Below the pieces are notes generated by a model, which ran no database searches, had not been told where the DNA came from, and saw only the letters and a list, made by a program, of their open reading frames with translations. This document shows positions 21,875-32,735 of a DNA stretch of 64,000 nucleotides, one piece after another. The position numbers were made by a program, and so were the translations under genes. Within the stretch, counting starts at the first letter, position 1. Each line of letters begins with the position of its first letter. The DNA is from Ophiura sarsii. Taxonomy: Eukaryota > Echinodermata > Ophiuroidea > Amphilepidida > Ophiuridae. The stretch covers positions 88,348,690 through 88,412,689 of the forward strand of contig CM069443.1 in assembly GCA_035610835.1 (NCBI GenBank). Direction: 5' to 3'.

Positions 21875-22728
21875 TGCATTCTACATATTTTCAAAGCAAA
21901 CTCCTGTGTTCAAATTCATTTCCCAATGATTTTTCACAAGGTAATTTATGTTGGTGACATAAGACTGATTTGTCTGCAAACATTGTGTGTACAATATCTT
22001 TGGTATATCTTTGGTACACTCAAAATCTGATCATGAACTATTCCTTAAAATCTCCAGAGGCTTACTTCTCACTAGTAAAATAGATCCATAACTGTATTCT
22101 CTGAACAATTTTCATGGAGAAATTGCTGATTTTTGGTTAATGACATTTTGTTTATAAAAGGCAAAGCTACCAAGGGAAGGTTCCCATGCTTTTATAAAAC
22201 ACTTTAATCAAGTAGATTTTTTTCACGCGCTTAGGTTAAGAAAATATAAGTGAGCGACCCCGCCTTGAATTGTGCCTGCGGGGAGCAGCATTGGTTGCCT
22301 ACCCTATTGTGTTCTCCCGTTGAGATATAGCAATTGTATAGTGGATAGATTCCCAATTGGAGACTTGTTTCTAAGTGGGACCTTTAGCAATGTACCTCAT
22401 GGGATACCAGGTAGTCATGTGATAAAGCTACTACGCTATTATGTGATATTTGGGAGATGGAGCCAAATCAAATCCCCCAGGAATTCTGCTGCTTATTTTT
22501 TTTGTAAACTACTACAGCTGAAGAAGAATGAAGAACTTTCGCTGAAATTAGAATAAAAAAGTCTTTGATTTTTATTTTATTTACAGAAGGTCATTGCTGT
22601 GTTTGCATCACTAAGGACAAGGCTGTCAGCATCATATAATGCCATGTGAAAACCTTTTTATGGGAAGCTAACATTTCAGAGTTTTATTTTAATCAAAAAC
22701 TTCGTACTGTGTGTATGGGAAAGGCAGG
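21875..22728. other. No feature recognised
   Basis: The 94-codon frame at 22272-22556 shows no domain and its codons look random. Nothing else is supportable. Confidence 0.4.
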
Positions 22729-22942
22729 TACTGTAAAAGCTGAAATGTTCGCGGATGTTATATTTGCGCGCTTTTCGCGCGCAATATTTTCTGCGAAAAT
22801 TATAACACACAAAAATATTGTTTTCAACATTCATGCAGTGCATCCAGAAGGCCACCCGCAAAAACAAACAAAAATCGCGAAATGTCTATGATATCAAAAT
22901 GCGCGAAAATATCTTTATGCAAAAATATTGGCTTTTACAGTA
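22729..22942. mobile_element. TA-flanked MITE with CTGTAAAAGC ends
   Basis: The element at 22731-22940 is flanked by TA. Ends are CTGTAAAAGCTGAAATGTTC and (complement) CTGTAAAAGCCAATATTTTT. The interior has TTCGCGGATG and GCGCGAAAAT words in inverted orientation. Mariner-type MITE, 210 bp. Confidence 0.8.
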
Positions 22943-23010
22943 TTTGCTTTTCAAAAGTAAATTCCCATGCATTTCTCAACTTCAATTTAGTCTTAATTCT
23001 AATCACTTTA

Positions 23011-23072
23011 GTCAGACCAGTGACAGTTTTAACTGTCACTGTTACTTAAAAGTAACTGTCGCTGGTCTGACC
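23011..23072. repeat. Hairpin with ~18-bp arms
   Basis: GTCAGACCAGTGACAGTT is mirrored by AACTGTCGCTGGTCTGAC with one mismatch. The spacer contains AACTGTCACTGTTACTT, which can pair with either arm, so alternative folds exist. Confidence 0.85.
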
Positions 23073-23274
23073 AATATTCACTTTCAAAACAAAATTCAAA
23101 CGAATTATAAACTTTATGACTGTTATTCATCACGCTATCTTGATTTGGTCCAACCAAGTTTTCAGTCAACAATATGAAAACCAAATTAGTAATATGCAGT
23201 TCAAGATCATTCTTTTTTACAATTTATATCATCCTATCTCTGGTGAATAATGGTAATACAAATAATTTTTCCTG

Positions 23275-23410
23275 CACATGTAGGCCTACATATAAACTTA
23301 CTCCAGGTGTGAGTATACCACATGTAGGCCTACATATAAACTTACTCCAGGTGTAGTATACCACATGTAGGCCTACATATAAACTTACTCCAGGTGTGAG
23401 TATACCACAT
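23275..23410. repeat. 44-bp tandem repeat, three units
   Basis: Units start CACATGTAGGCCTACATATA at 23275, 23319 and 23362 (44, then 43 bp). Each contains the 14-bp perfect palindrome ATGTAGGCCTACAT. Confidence 0.95.
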
Positions 23411-23807
23411 TTGGACAATCAATTAATATTATTTTTGTAGCGTCTAAACCCAACGTCTCTCAGGGGTTATATTGAACATAAATATGAGCCTTTTTCTCTA
23501 GTGCAAAGTCTCAATTTTGATGGGGAAGTTAATTTTGATTGGGTAAAAAAAAAGTTGCTAAATCTAAGAATTTCTGATTAATTTGGTTAGAAGAATTACC
23601 ATGTTTGAACCTCTAGCAGTCAAGGCTACAGTTCAAACTATTCAAAACGCATTAAAATCCTAGAGTTTCAATTCAACAAGTGGATTTGTTTTGCAAAATA
23701 ATTAACCAAATCAACTTTTAGAAGCAGTCATTCACAGTGCTGACTTGGCAAGTGAGACTATCAACAAGATGCAACAATTGCTGTCGATTTCTGTACCCTT
23801 AAGGCAA
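23411..23807. other. No feature recognised
   Basis: Nothing supportable. Confidence 0.4.
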
Positions 23808-24202
23808 ATTACGTATCGCTCTGAAAAGTAGATATAATATATTAGAGCTATGTCTTGGCTATCACACAATCAAATTACAGTGATATGGACAATAAATTCA
23901 CTGAGATATTACGGATACAAGTAGACAACTTGAAAACACAATTTACATAATCCATCCTGCATATGTGATTTTCGTATCAGGTCAATATTAACAAGTAGTT
24001 TTATTAACTTATTGTCCTTATATAACTGGAATGGAACTCATCATTCTGAGAAGTAAATGTCATGTTAAAGCCGTCTATACTTTGATCCGTAAAATCTCAG
24101 TGATTTTATGATCGATATCGCTGTAATTTGATTATGTGATAGCCAAGACATAGCTGTAACAGGATATCTACTTCCCACAGTGATAATGTGACTTGCTGTA
24201 AA
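23808..24202. mobile_element. Foldback element with arms over 75 bp
   Basis: The left arm includes AGCTATGTCTTGGCTATCAC, AATCAAATTACAG, CACTGAGAT and TTACGGAT. The right arm (about 24075-24202) is its reverse complement with some 10-15 percent differences. The outermost 35 bp are more diverged. No coding content; superfamily unknown. Confidence 0.8.
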
Positions 24203-24462
24203 AAAGGGTATAACTCTAGCCCATATACTTTTATAAGATTAAATTGAAGTTGAGAAATGCGCAGCAAAAATAATTAAGTATATATATTTTGTTAGCTGCT
24301 ATGATTAATTAGTATTATGATATTTGAGTTCAATGGCACATGTGGAAAACAGTGAAAACGTTTTATTCTTTAGCCTATTTCAACTGCCTGAATCTTACAT
24401 ATGGTGTATACAGGGGTGTAGCTAGATGGGGTTCCCTAAAATGAAATGACAAAATCTATATA

Positions 24463-24752
24463 TACAGGGTGTCCCAGAAAACCTGCAACTTATTTTGACA
24501 GAGCTCTAGTTTGACTTTTAAGAATCATGTTTATACAGGGTGTCCCAAAAGTTTTGAAACCATTTCAAAGTTTTAGATCTCCGGTAAAATAATTTGCAGT
24601 ATACAACTAAAAACATATTTGGATAGAGAAGACTTGTACAATTGGTTTTCAGAATGTGCAAACACACGATTGCAATCCGTTGTGTAAAATTAAGAAAAGT
24701 AAAAATAGAGCTCCTTCAAAAATAAGTTGCAGGTTTTCTTGGACACTCTGTG
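24463..24752. mobile_element. Mariner-like element with 32-bp inverted ends
   Basis: CAGGGTGTCCCAGAAAACC, TGCAACTTATTTT at the left and its near-exact complement at the right (24719-24750). TA precedes the left end. A second left-type terminus CAGGGTGTCCCAAAAG begins inside at 24536 without a partner, suggesting nesting or a fused end. Confidence 0.75.
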
Positions 24753-24759
24753 CAAAGAA

Positions 24760-27469
24760 ATACAGGGTGAGTCAAAAAGACTGCAATAGTGGAAAGAAGC
24801 CATTTTGTTTTCAAAACCAAAATGAATTTTAAAACTTTTTAAACGTTGCAAGAATGATGTATTTAATCCTAACTCTGCATAGGCGTAGCCAGGATTATTT
24901 TATCCGGGGGGCACTCAGGCTCGGATCCATTATAGTTAATTGGATGCTCCAAAAACTGAATTTGATAAGGTACCATCCAAGCGGTGCGCAGCACTGCCCT
25001 CCGAGCTATAATGCTCGGACAGGGTGGTGTCTGAGGGGGGATGTGCCCCCTCAGTAGAAGTAGAAAAAAATTCAATTTTGGAACTGATTTGGTGCGATCT
25101 GGTGTATACTTTTGACCAAAATTTTATCGAAAAGCCACCTCTTCATTTCCAATAAAAAGTTGAGCATTATACTGATATATTCTTGATTTATTAAGTATAG
25201 AATGGTCCAAAAGCTCGAACAGGGGGGAGACTGAGGGGGACGTTCCCCCTCAGAATTTGATTTTTTTTCTTCAATTTTCGAACTCATTTGGTGCGATCTG
25301 GTGTATCATACTTTTGACCAACATTTTATCGAAAAGCCACCTCTTCATTTCTAATATTTTTTAAATTTTTTATCAATGCACGAAAGAAGTTGAGAGCATA
25401 ATTATATTAATATATTCTATATATTTTCTACATATTACTGGCAATAAAAACATTTTCTTTTGGGTAATTCTATCTTCTTTTTTGTACGTTTTATGAATTT
25501 CAAAATCTTAATTTAAAAGAAAACTAAAGCTGCAAATCAAAATCATATATTTTTGAAATTATTATTGAACAGATACCTATAAATTGACGAAGTAAAGAAA
25601 AAAGTGACCTGATACCCTAAGAGGCGCGCATAGCGCGCGAAAAATGTGCTATTTTACAGTTTGCTATGATTGAGGCTTGCCTTCATAAAAGTTTCATAAA
25701 GATAAAGTTAATGTTTTAAGTCACATTAGCGCGTAGCGCACAACATTTGATACTAATTTGTTATAAAGCTAAATGTAATGTTTGAAGGTTCATGCGAGCT
25801 TAGCGCGCAAAATTGCATATTTTACACTAATTTTGTCATAATTGAGCGACTTTTTTGCTGATAAAAAGAAATGTAAATATTTTGAGGTTCTAAAACATCC
25901 ACCCACCCTTCACCCACCCGCTCGGCCCTCGGGCTCTCCCGAAACGGACAACAAGAAATGAAGTCACACAAGGACTGTCCCAAGTCTTATCGTTTGGGGC
26001 ATGTGCGTCCGTAGCGCGCAATTTTGTTTGCTATTCTATATATTTTGCCAATTTTCGCTGGTACAAGCTTAAAAACTAAAGCAAATGTTTCAAGGCACAT
26101 GAGCAAAACGCGCGAAATATTGGCTTCTCAATACTAACTAATTTTGTCATTATAGATACATTTTGTCTTAAAATTAGATTCCAAAATTAAAGTTAACGTT
26201 CATGGGCTATTTTACATAAATTGTGCCGCGATTGAGATCCAACCACGCAAAATTGACTTGAATTTTTTTTGGGCTATTTTACATTAATTTTGCCAAGATT
26301 GAGATATATTGTTGCTTCTATTAAAATGTCACATTTTATTTTTATTTTTTTACGAAAACCCCTGGCTTCTTTATAGGCCTTATTTGCCACATTTGAGATC
26401 TATTTTGGCCTTATGACACTGCTTTTATTGTTAAATGTTTTGCTATTTTACCCGGTTATGCTAGGATTGAGGTACATTTTGGCTTCAAACTATCTTCTTA
26501 ATTTGCAATTAATTTATTTTTTGGGGAAGGGGCACATACAACGAAAAATGCTATCTTTGTATTTAAACGTCATAATTTAACATTGATTTCTCTTATCAAA
26601 ATTGAGGCGACAATGGCAAAATTGGGTGACAGGGGAGAGGGGGCGGTCGGCCCTTCTTAACCCTCTGGCTACGCCATTATTGCCTTGATATGCCGGGATC
26701 TGTGTCGGGAACGTACAAAATAAGGGGTGGGGGCATGGAAACTTACTTTGTAACAAATAAAGAACTCTATACCCTCTCCTATTTCTCTTTTCTTTCTTCC
26801 TTTTCTCCTTTTTCTTTCTTTTTCTTCTCCTTTTCCTTTCTTTTTCTTCTCCTTTTTCTTTTTTTGGTGCCAGGGACCCGGGGGGCACGTGCCCCCCAGG
26901 CCCCCCCCTGGCTCCGCCAATGCTTCTGTGTGAAAAAATGAAGTTGATTGCATTTATCGTTTGTCTTTGGTGACCCTCTTTGCTGCACAACTAAAATTAC
27001 ATGTTTGTCCACGAGCACAGTGGTTTTCATTTGAAATGGTACACATTGCATTTTCATACTTGAATATCCCGCCAACAAAAAAATGGAAAATGTCAGTTTT
27101 TTTATTAAAATTTAGAACATTATACGCTTTCATAGCATGGATATGATTATAATTGATTATGCTAACTCACATGTAAACAAGAAAGGATGCATCAAATTCC
27201 AATAACATCACAAATGAACTCAAGTTTCCAAATTTGAATGAGAGACACATTTTGCGATTTGATGCATATTTCGGGTATCTCGTGGACAAACGGGTACTGG
27301 TCAAGAGGTTCACCAAAAGCAAATGGAAAATGAAATCGACTTCATTTTTTCACACTAAGTTAGGATTAAATACATCATTCTTGCAACGTTTAAAAAGTTT
27401 TAAAATTCATTTTGGTTTTGAAAATAAAATGGCTTCTTTCCACTATTGCAGTCTTTTTGACTCACCCTG
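24760..27469. mobile_element. Mariner-like element (CAGGGTGAGTC), split by a 2-kb insertion
   Basis: The left end CAGGGTGAGTCAAAAAGACT begins at about 24764; the exact complement ends at about 27469 and TA flanks both. Except for the block at about 24880-26922, the sequence is that of the intact copy at 29620-30302 in the opposite orientation, including TCCATTTTTTTGTTGGCGGG. Removing that block leaves an element of about 670 bp. Confidence 0.85.
24880..26922. mobile_element. Inserted element(s) with GGCGTAGCCAGG ends and internal repeats
   Basis: The left end CATAGGCGTAGCCAGG faces CCTGGCTCCGCCAATG at the right. A third terminus-like CTGGCTACGCCAT lies at 26661, so two related elements may be fused. 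A direct duplication of about 200 bp covers about 25000-25355 (GGTGCGATCTGGTGTAT in both halves). From 25615 to 26300 a diverged repeat pairs GCGCGTAGCGCGC-type words with CTATTTTACA, ATTTTG and ATTGAG words. A pyrimidine tract of CTTTTTCTTTC type fills 26768-26862. Confidence 0.65.
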
Positions 27470-28115
27470 TAAGTTAGTTATGCCCACCCCCACACACACA
27501 GAAAATTGAAGACCATAGTTATGCTACTGGGTGCTATGTATATGGGAGCAGACTATTTTTGATATTGAGATTTTCCTTTAAATATTCATATATACAATAG
27601 CTGCCATATGTTACTTGCAATATTGTCATCAATGTCTTTACATATATAGCATATGCTATCAGAAATAGTGCACCTGGGAGCTTTTGACATTTGGAGATGC
27701 TCTGTCATTCACTCCTTGGTAGACAAAAAACTGTAGGAAGCCATATGGGACATGTAGGAAGCCATGGGACACGTCACTTTCCTGAGAGCAACAATTCATC
27801 TGGGATCACTGTTAGAAGTAGAAAACATGATCACTTAGAATTCATATGTTTCATCTGCTTTAACGGAAAGATCACAGACATTTTAACAGCAATCACTTTT
27901 TTTATTTTTAAAAGACTAGTAACTGATTCAGTTTTGGCTGTCAGACTAGTAACTGATTCAGTTTTGGCAGTAATATAATATGGGCAAGAAATAAAAACTG
28001 TTGTGAAGTAATGCTCAGTATATTAACTTGTTGAAATCCAGGATGGGGATGTAGTACTCGCATAAAGCATAAAGATATACAGGTAATATCCAACTCAATT
28101 GCATCATTTGTTAAC
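27470..28115. other. No gene; small tandem duplications
   Basis: GACTAGTAACTGATTCAGTT is duplicated at 27912-27969, and GTAGGAAGCCAT is duplicated near 27734-27765. Otherwise nothing recognised. Confidence 0.5.
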
Positions 28116-28285
28116 GTGGAATCCTGACACATGGTGGGAATCCTGACACATGGTGGGAATCCTGACACATGGTGGGAATCCCGACACTTGGTGGGAATCC
28201 TGACACATGGTGGGAATCCCAACACATGGTGGGAATCCTGACACATGGTGGGAATCCTGACACTTGGTAGAAATCCTGACACATG
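28116..28285. repeat. 19-bp minisatellite, about nine units
   Basis: Unit GTGGGAATCCTGACACATG with few substitutions. One further unit (GGTGGGAATCCTTACACATG) lies at 29201-29220, beyond the inserted element, which shows the array was split. Confidence 0.95.
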
Positions 28286-29199
28286 AGCTACGTTCACACA
28301 GTGGTTATTCAAAAGCGTAACTTACGCTAAAAGCAATAAAAATGCCACAAATAGTTTCGTTACTCTGACCGCGTGTCCACACACGCTTTACTCATATCGC
28401 TACGCCGCGTAACTTACGCCAATTATCAGCTTTGTTGAAAAGTCAGCATTTCTTGCTTTGACCTTTGTAAATTGTATTACAAATCGCATATCACTGAAAA
28501 TGGTTTTGTGTTGATGCGTGTTCTGTTATTTTGGAATGAAGAAAAAAGGATAAATTGTTCGCATTTATAGAAATAAAAATTTAATATGCACATCATCAAG
28601 TTTTTTAAATTGTACATCAAAAAGCTTCTGCAAATAGTCTGTCCAAACAACATCTTTAATTTCTTTTGAACTTATTAAATTCAGTTATTTATTTTGATAT
28701 ATTTTTAAAATGTATCGAGATTTTACCATTTCGTTATACCGTATAGGCACAACACACACAGCAAGGTCGCGAGCTTGCAAAACGTTACATCGTGGAAATA
28801 TATAGGCACATCACACACCAAGGTCACGATCTTGTAAAAGGTCACACTTACGCGCGATTAGCGTAAAGTACCGTTCACACAGCCATTTACGCCAGGCGGG
28901 GCTACGCTGACCTTGCTTACCCGCCATGTTCAAGAACTGTTAAAATGCTGTCCGAGCCGGGGATAGAATACAGTATTTTGAAACGACGTTTTATTGCACA
29001 AAGACAACTGATTTTTCCTTACTCCTCGCTACTCCTGCTAAAAAGCAGGAGTAAATCGACCGGATTAAGGCCGCGTAACTTACGCTAATCATCGTTCACA
29101 CAGTCACTACTCCATCAGTTACGCGATCGCTACGCCAAACCACCGCTACTCTTCCTTACGCCGTCCTTACTCCGCCTAGTGTGAACGTGACTAGTGTGC
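28286..29199. mobile_element. ~0.9-kb element inserted in the 19-bp array
   Basis: The ends CTACGTTCACACAGTGG and (complement) GTCACGTTCACACTAGG are inverted. CGTTCACACAG also occurs internally at about 28872 and 29094, and GCGTAACTTACGC-type words occur at 28314, 28408, 28855 and 29072. Multiple subterminal repeats are typical of DNA transposon derivatives. The TSD could not be fixed inside the repetitive target. Confidence 0.7.
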
Positions 29200-29362
29200 G
29201 GGTGGGAATCCTTACACATGGTGCGCCAGTATGTTAAAAAAATGCCATAAATTGGAAGCAGATTTCCATTATGATTTAGTAAAGTGTTGTGATTGTTTTA
29301 CAGATATACAGTCAAGATCTATTTATGATTCCAGGAATGTCTTTCCTGATAGTCAACCTTCA

Positions 29363-30388
29363 ATGGGCATTGAGAGATACGTATGGGAGTGCGCCCTCAT
29401 TTTTTCCTTGAAATCAGGGTTTTTGCGCCTACGTAATACCTAGGCATATACTAACTACCATCTGAAACCGTTTACCTTAATTCGCCGTTCATCATGTAAA
29501 AATTCACGATTTGGTAATTTTGATATAGAACACATCAAAATTATCAGTATCACTCACCACATAACTTCCTTCAACCAAATGTCAATCTAGCGACATTGTT
29601 AAACCATTTTCACATCCCAGGGTGAGTCAAAAAGACTGCAATAGTGGAAAGAAGCCATTTTGTTTTCAAAACCAAAATGAATTTTAAAACTTTTTAAACG
29701 TTGCAAGAATGCTGTATTTAATCCTAACTTTGTGTGAAAAAATGAAGTCGATCGCATTTTCCGTTTGTCTTTGGTGAACCTTTTGACCAGTACATCCATT
29801 TTACACGTTTGTCCACGAGATACCCAAAATATGCATCAGATCGCAAAATGTGTCTCTCATTCAAATTTGGAAACTTGAGTTCATTTGTGATGTTATTGGA
29901 ATTTGATGCATTATTTCTTGTTTACATGTGAGTTAGCATAATCAATTATAATCGTACCCATGCAATGAAAGCGTATAATGTTCTACATTTTAATAACAAA
30001 CTGACATTTTCCATTTTTTTGTTGGCGGGATATTCAAATATGAAAATGCAATGTGTGCCATTTCAAATGAAAAATGCAATGTGTGCCATTTCACTGTGCT
30101 CGTGGACAAACATGTAAATTTGGTTGGGCAGCAAAGAGGGTCACCAAATACAAACGAAAAATGCGATCGACTTCATTTTTTCACACAAAGTTAGGATTAA
30201 ATACAGCATTCTTGCAACGTTTAAAAAGTTTTAAAATTCATTTTGGTTTTGAAAACAAAATGGCTTCTTTCCACTATTGCAGTCTTTTTGACTCACCCTG
30301 TACTTCAGGGTTCCTACGTCCCTAATCTATTGAAACAATTCCTTTTCGTTTCAAATTTCATTTTTCTTGGCAGTCTCTCAATGCCCCT
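29363..30388. mobile_element. TTAA-family A element carrying a mariner-like insertion
   Basis: The left end GGGCATTGAGAGATACGTA and a CGCCCTCA block (29365) resemble those at 37079 and 51290. The right end TCTCTCAATGCCCCT ends near 30388. The mariner-like element 29620-30302 lies between. The left TTAA is mutated. The left half is more diverged than the other copies. Confidence 0.65.
29620..30302. mobile_element. Mariner-like foldback element, intact copy
   Basis: About 145-bp inverted arms begin CAGGGTGAGTCAAAAAGACT and run through GGAAAGAAGCCATTTTGTTT and GTTAGGATTAAATACA. 683 bp in all. The interior has a 25-bp-period duplication of AAAATGCAATGTGTGCCATTT at 30045-30094. Peptides predicted across the arms are identical in all copies simply because the arms are repeats. 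Confidence 0.9.
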
Positions 30389-31100
30389 TAAAAAGAGAAC
30401 AATAAAATATGTGTAAAGTTTGAAAAAGATCACACAATATTGCTTTAAAGTTGGGATATCCTTTTTTAAGAATTTTCTTTAAATAATAATAATTTTGAAC
30501 TGATGATGTTCTTATTCAGGAAAAGATATAAAGTTTGCAGAAAGTACATGTAGGTCGGGTTGACATAAAGAGTGACACAAACTATGTAAATAGCTGGGAC
30601 CACCTGAAAGGTGGCAACACTCTACCAATGTTGTTTTAAAACTAACACAATTCTTGAACTTGACAAGTAGCTTTCAAACATGTTTAAATCAATTTATATT
30701 TATTACATGGATGTGTACCACACAACATACACACTCACTGGGATAAATAATGGTTGATTTGGGTAATGAAAATTGGGGCATGTTTATGAGATTGTTTTGT
30801 ATGAAAGTTGATTATTTGGCAACAAAGGCCTACATGTCATTTGAATAAAAATTGTAATAATTATAGGTCAATAAATGTGTATATATGTTGTGTTTCAAGA
30901 GAAATTAGACAAATCGGCGCATGCGCTGATGTTGGTGTGTGAATAATGGCACACCCTGCAGGGGGAGTGCTATTGTGAGCATAATAACATTTGTGCAATT
31001 GCATTGATTTTTATCCCCTGGCTAAAATAGCCAGTAGGGGATATTGTCATTATGCAATGTGTGTCGGGGTGTGGGGTGCGTGTGTTCCATTTTAGTTAGG
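30389..31100. other. Spacer with hairpin at 31012-31041
   Basis: ATCCCCTGGCTA, a 3-4-base turn, then TAGCCAGTAGGGGAT forms a strong stem. A decayed TTAA-family-B right end (AAAGATCACACAATATTGCT then TTAA) lies at about 30424-30450. No gene. Confidence 0.5.
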
Positions 31101-31165
31101 TAAGGCAAAAAAAAAAAGTGTTTGCTTCTCCTCGTCCGCCCGACCGTCTCCTACGTTCCCGACCG
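31101..31165. mobile_element. TAAGGCC family, left-end fragment
   Basis: TAAGGCAAAAAAAAAAAGTG, TTTGCTTCTC and CGCCCGACCGTC resemble the family's left ends. Confidence 0.5.
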
Positions 31166-31370
31166 TGACGTTTTTAACTTTTTTTCTTCTTTTTTTTCTC
31201 AAAAAAAACCCAATCCCACTTGTGCAACACCACAATTACCCTATAATTACACTCATGCATGAAACACCCCAAATGGGATGACTACTTATGTAGGTTCATT
31301 GCCATGCATTTATCAATACACGCCGATCATAGGATGATACAACACATGTCAAAGAAAAATGAACCTGCCT

Positions 31371-31640
31371 TTAAAGTCATATTATGCGATATTTTCCCAG
31401 TGACGCCCTCTATCCTTGATTTTTACCTTGAAAGCAGATTTTCTTGCATATTCGCATTTGTAATCATAAATTGTTTTAACAATTAAAAACTTAACAATTT
31501 TAGAACTTAAAAGTTCTTCTATGTTACAGAGCGATATAATTCCTACAAAATTATGGTTTGAATAAGTTGAAATAAAGTGTCGGGTCTGCTCTGACAACTT
31601 TTTCCCCCATTTGAAATATAATTCCATGGTTTCATACCGT
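31371..31640. mobile_element. TTAA family B, left part
   Basis: TTAA is followed by AGTCATATTATGCGATATTT, GCCCTCTATCC and GTTACAGAGCGATA, in the order of the intact copy at 9991. The right end is absent or badly decayed (possibly near 32240). Confidence 0.6.
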
Positions 31641-31864
31641 GTTAACGCCGTTTACAGTGATTCCTGCTACGGTAGCAACTGTACACAAGTAAAAAGAATA
31701 GTATGGAATGCTTTATGATGAAAATCGAAACAAATATGTCATAAAATTCCTAAAATTGGAAGCAGATTTTAGTAAATTTCTGTGATGGTTTTTCATGGAA
31801 AATACAGTCAAGGTAGACCTACCTTAGTCCAGGAAAGTCTGACCTGATAATTCAAACTTCACTA

Positions 31865-32203
31865 TAAGGCCAAAAGAAAAAGTTTTTGTGTTGCCCTCAA
31901 GTGCCAACCAAAAATCTTGAAGTCAGGTCAGTCGGTCAATTTCCCTTATTTTGCTGATCAATATTACTGACAGACTGATTCATCAATAGACAAAATTGGT
32001 TAATGTCAATTTGACTAATGTTTCTAGTGTGATAATAGTTTAAAAGCAAACTTATTAATTTCAAGCGGAAAATATTTTGACAAATTAGATCAAATTTAAA
32101 TCTTAAAAAACAAAACAAGAACACACAATTGCAACCCTCATTTTTGAGATTTTAGGGTCAGTCGCTGAGGGCAACCCACTAATTTTATATCTTTGTTGGC
32201 CTA
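31865..32203. mobile_element. Foldback MITE, TAAGGCC family (copy 2)
   Basis: TAAGGCCAAAAGAAAAAG and GTTGCCCTCA at the left face TGAGGGCAAC and CTTTGTTGGCCTAA at the right, with GACTGACC/GGTCAGTC words inside each end. About 339 bp. Confidence 0.75.
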
Positions 32204-32569
32204 AAAGAGAGAAAATGATGTGTACAAAATTGAAAAAGGTCACATGTTATAAGACAAAGTGGATCCTTTGTGGTATCAAATCATAGCAATCATCAATCCT
32301 ACAGTTCACTCTCATTTATTGACTAACTCAGTCCCAGTGGGCTGAATTAAGGGTGATACCAAAATGGAATGAAAGGTTGGAGAATGGATGAGAAACACAC
32401 AGGTATATTTGCTATGGAGAGAAATGTAGTAATGGTGGTCTGTACATTACAAGGAGGGACCAACCAAAATGTTTACCCCTCTACAAAAATTAAAACATTG
32501 AATCACAAAAATTGTGTTTAAACAGCACTCATGAAAACAACATGCATGTGCCATTGGCTTCAGCTGTTA

Positions 32570-32735
32570 CCCCTTACCCCGGTTTAGGGTTTTATCCGGG
32601 ATCACAATTTTTGAAGAGAAAACACGAACTAAATCACCGGGGACCGGCCGGGAATAAATCCAGGAACCGTCCAGACATCGGCCCGCCGTCTCACCCACGG
32701 CCCTAAGATACTCGTTCGCGATGTCGGTAACTATC
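32570..32735 (-). mobile_element. tRNA-derived SINE, family B (copy 2)
   Basis: Reverse-complement copy of the SINE at 5125-5295: CGAACGAGTA, GGGCCGTGG (box A region), AAAAATTGTGATCCCGG and AACCCTAAACCGGGGT in order on the minus strand. Box B is degenerate. Confidence 0.7.

Noticed and set aside
26577..27078. Frames rich in lysine, glutamate and arginine
   Set aside because: Translation of the low-complexity pyrimidine tract at 26768-26862.
27234..30325. Three similar frames containing STSFFHTKLGLNT
   Set aside because: They are translations of the long inverted arms of one mariner-like element, present in both orientations.
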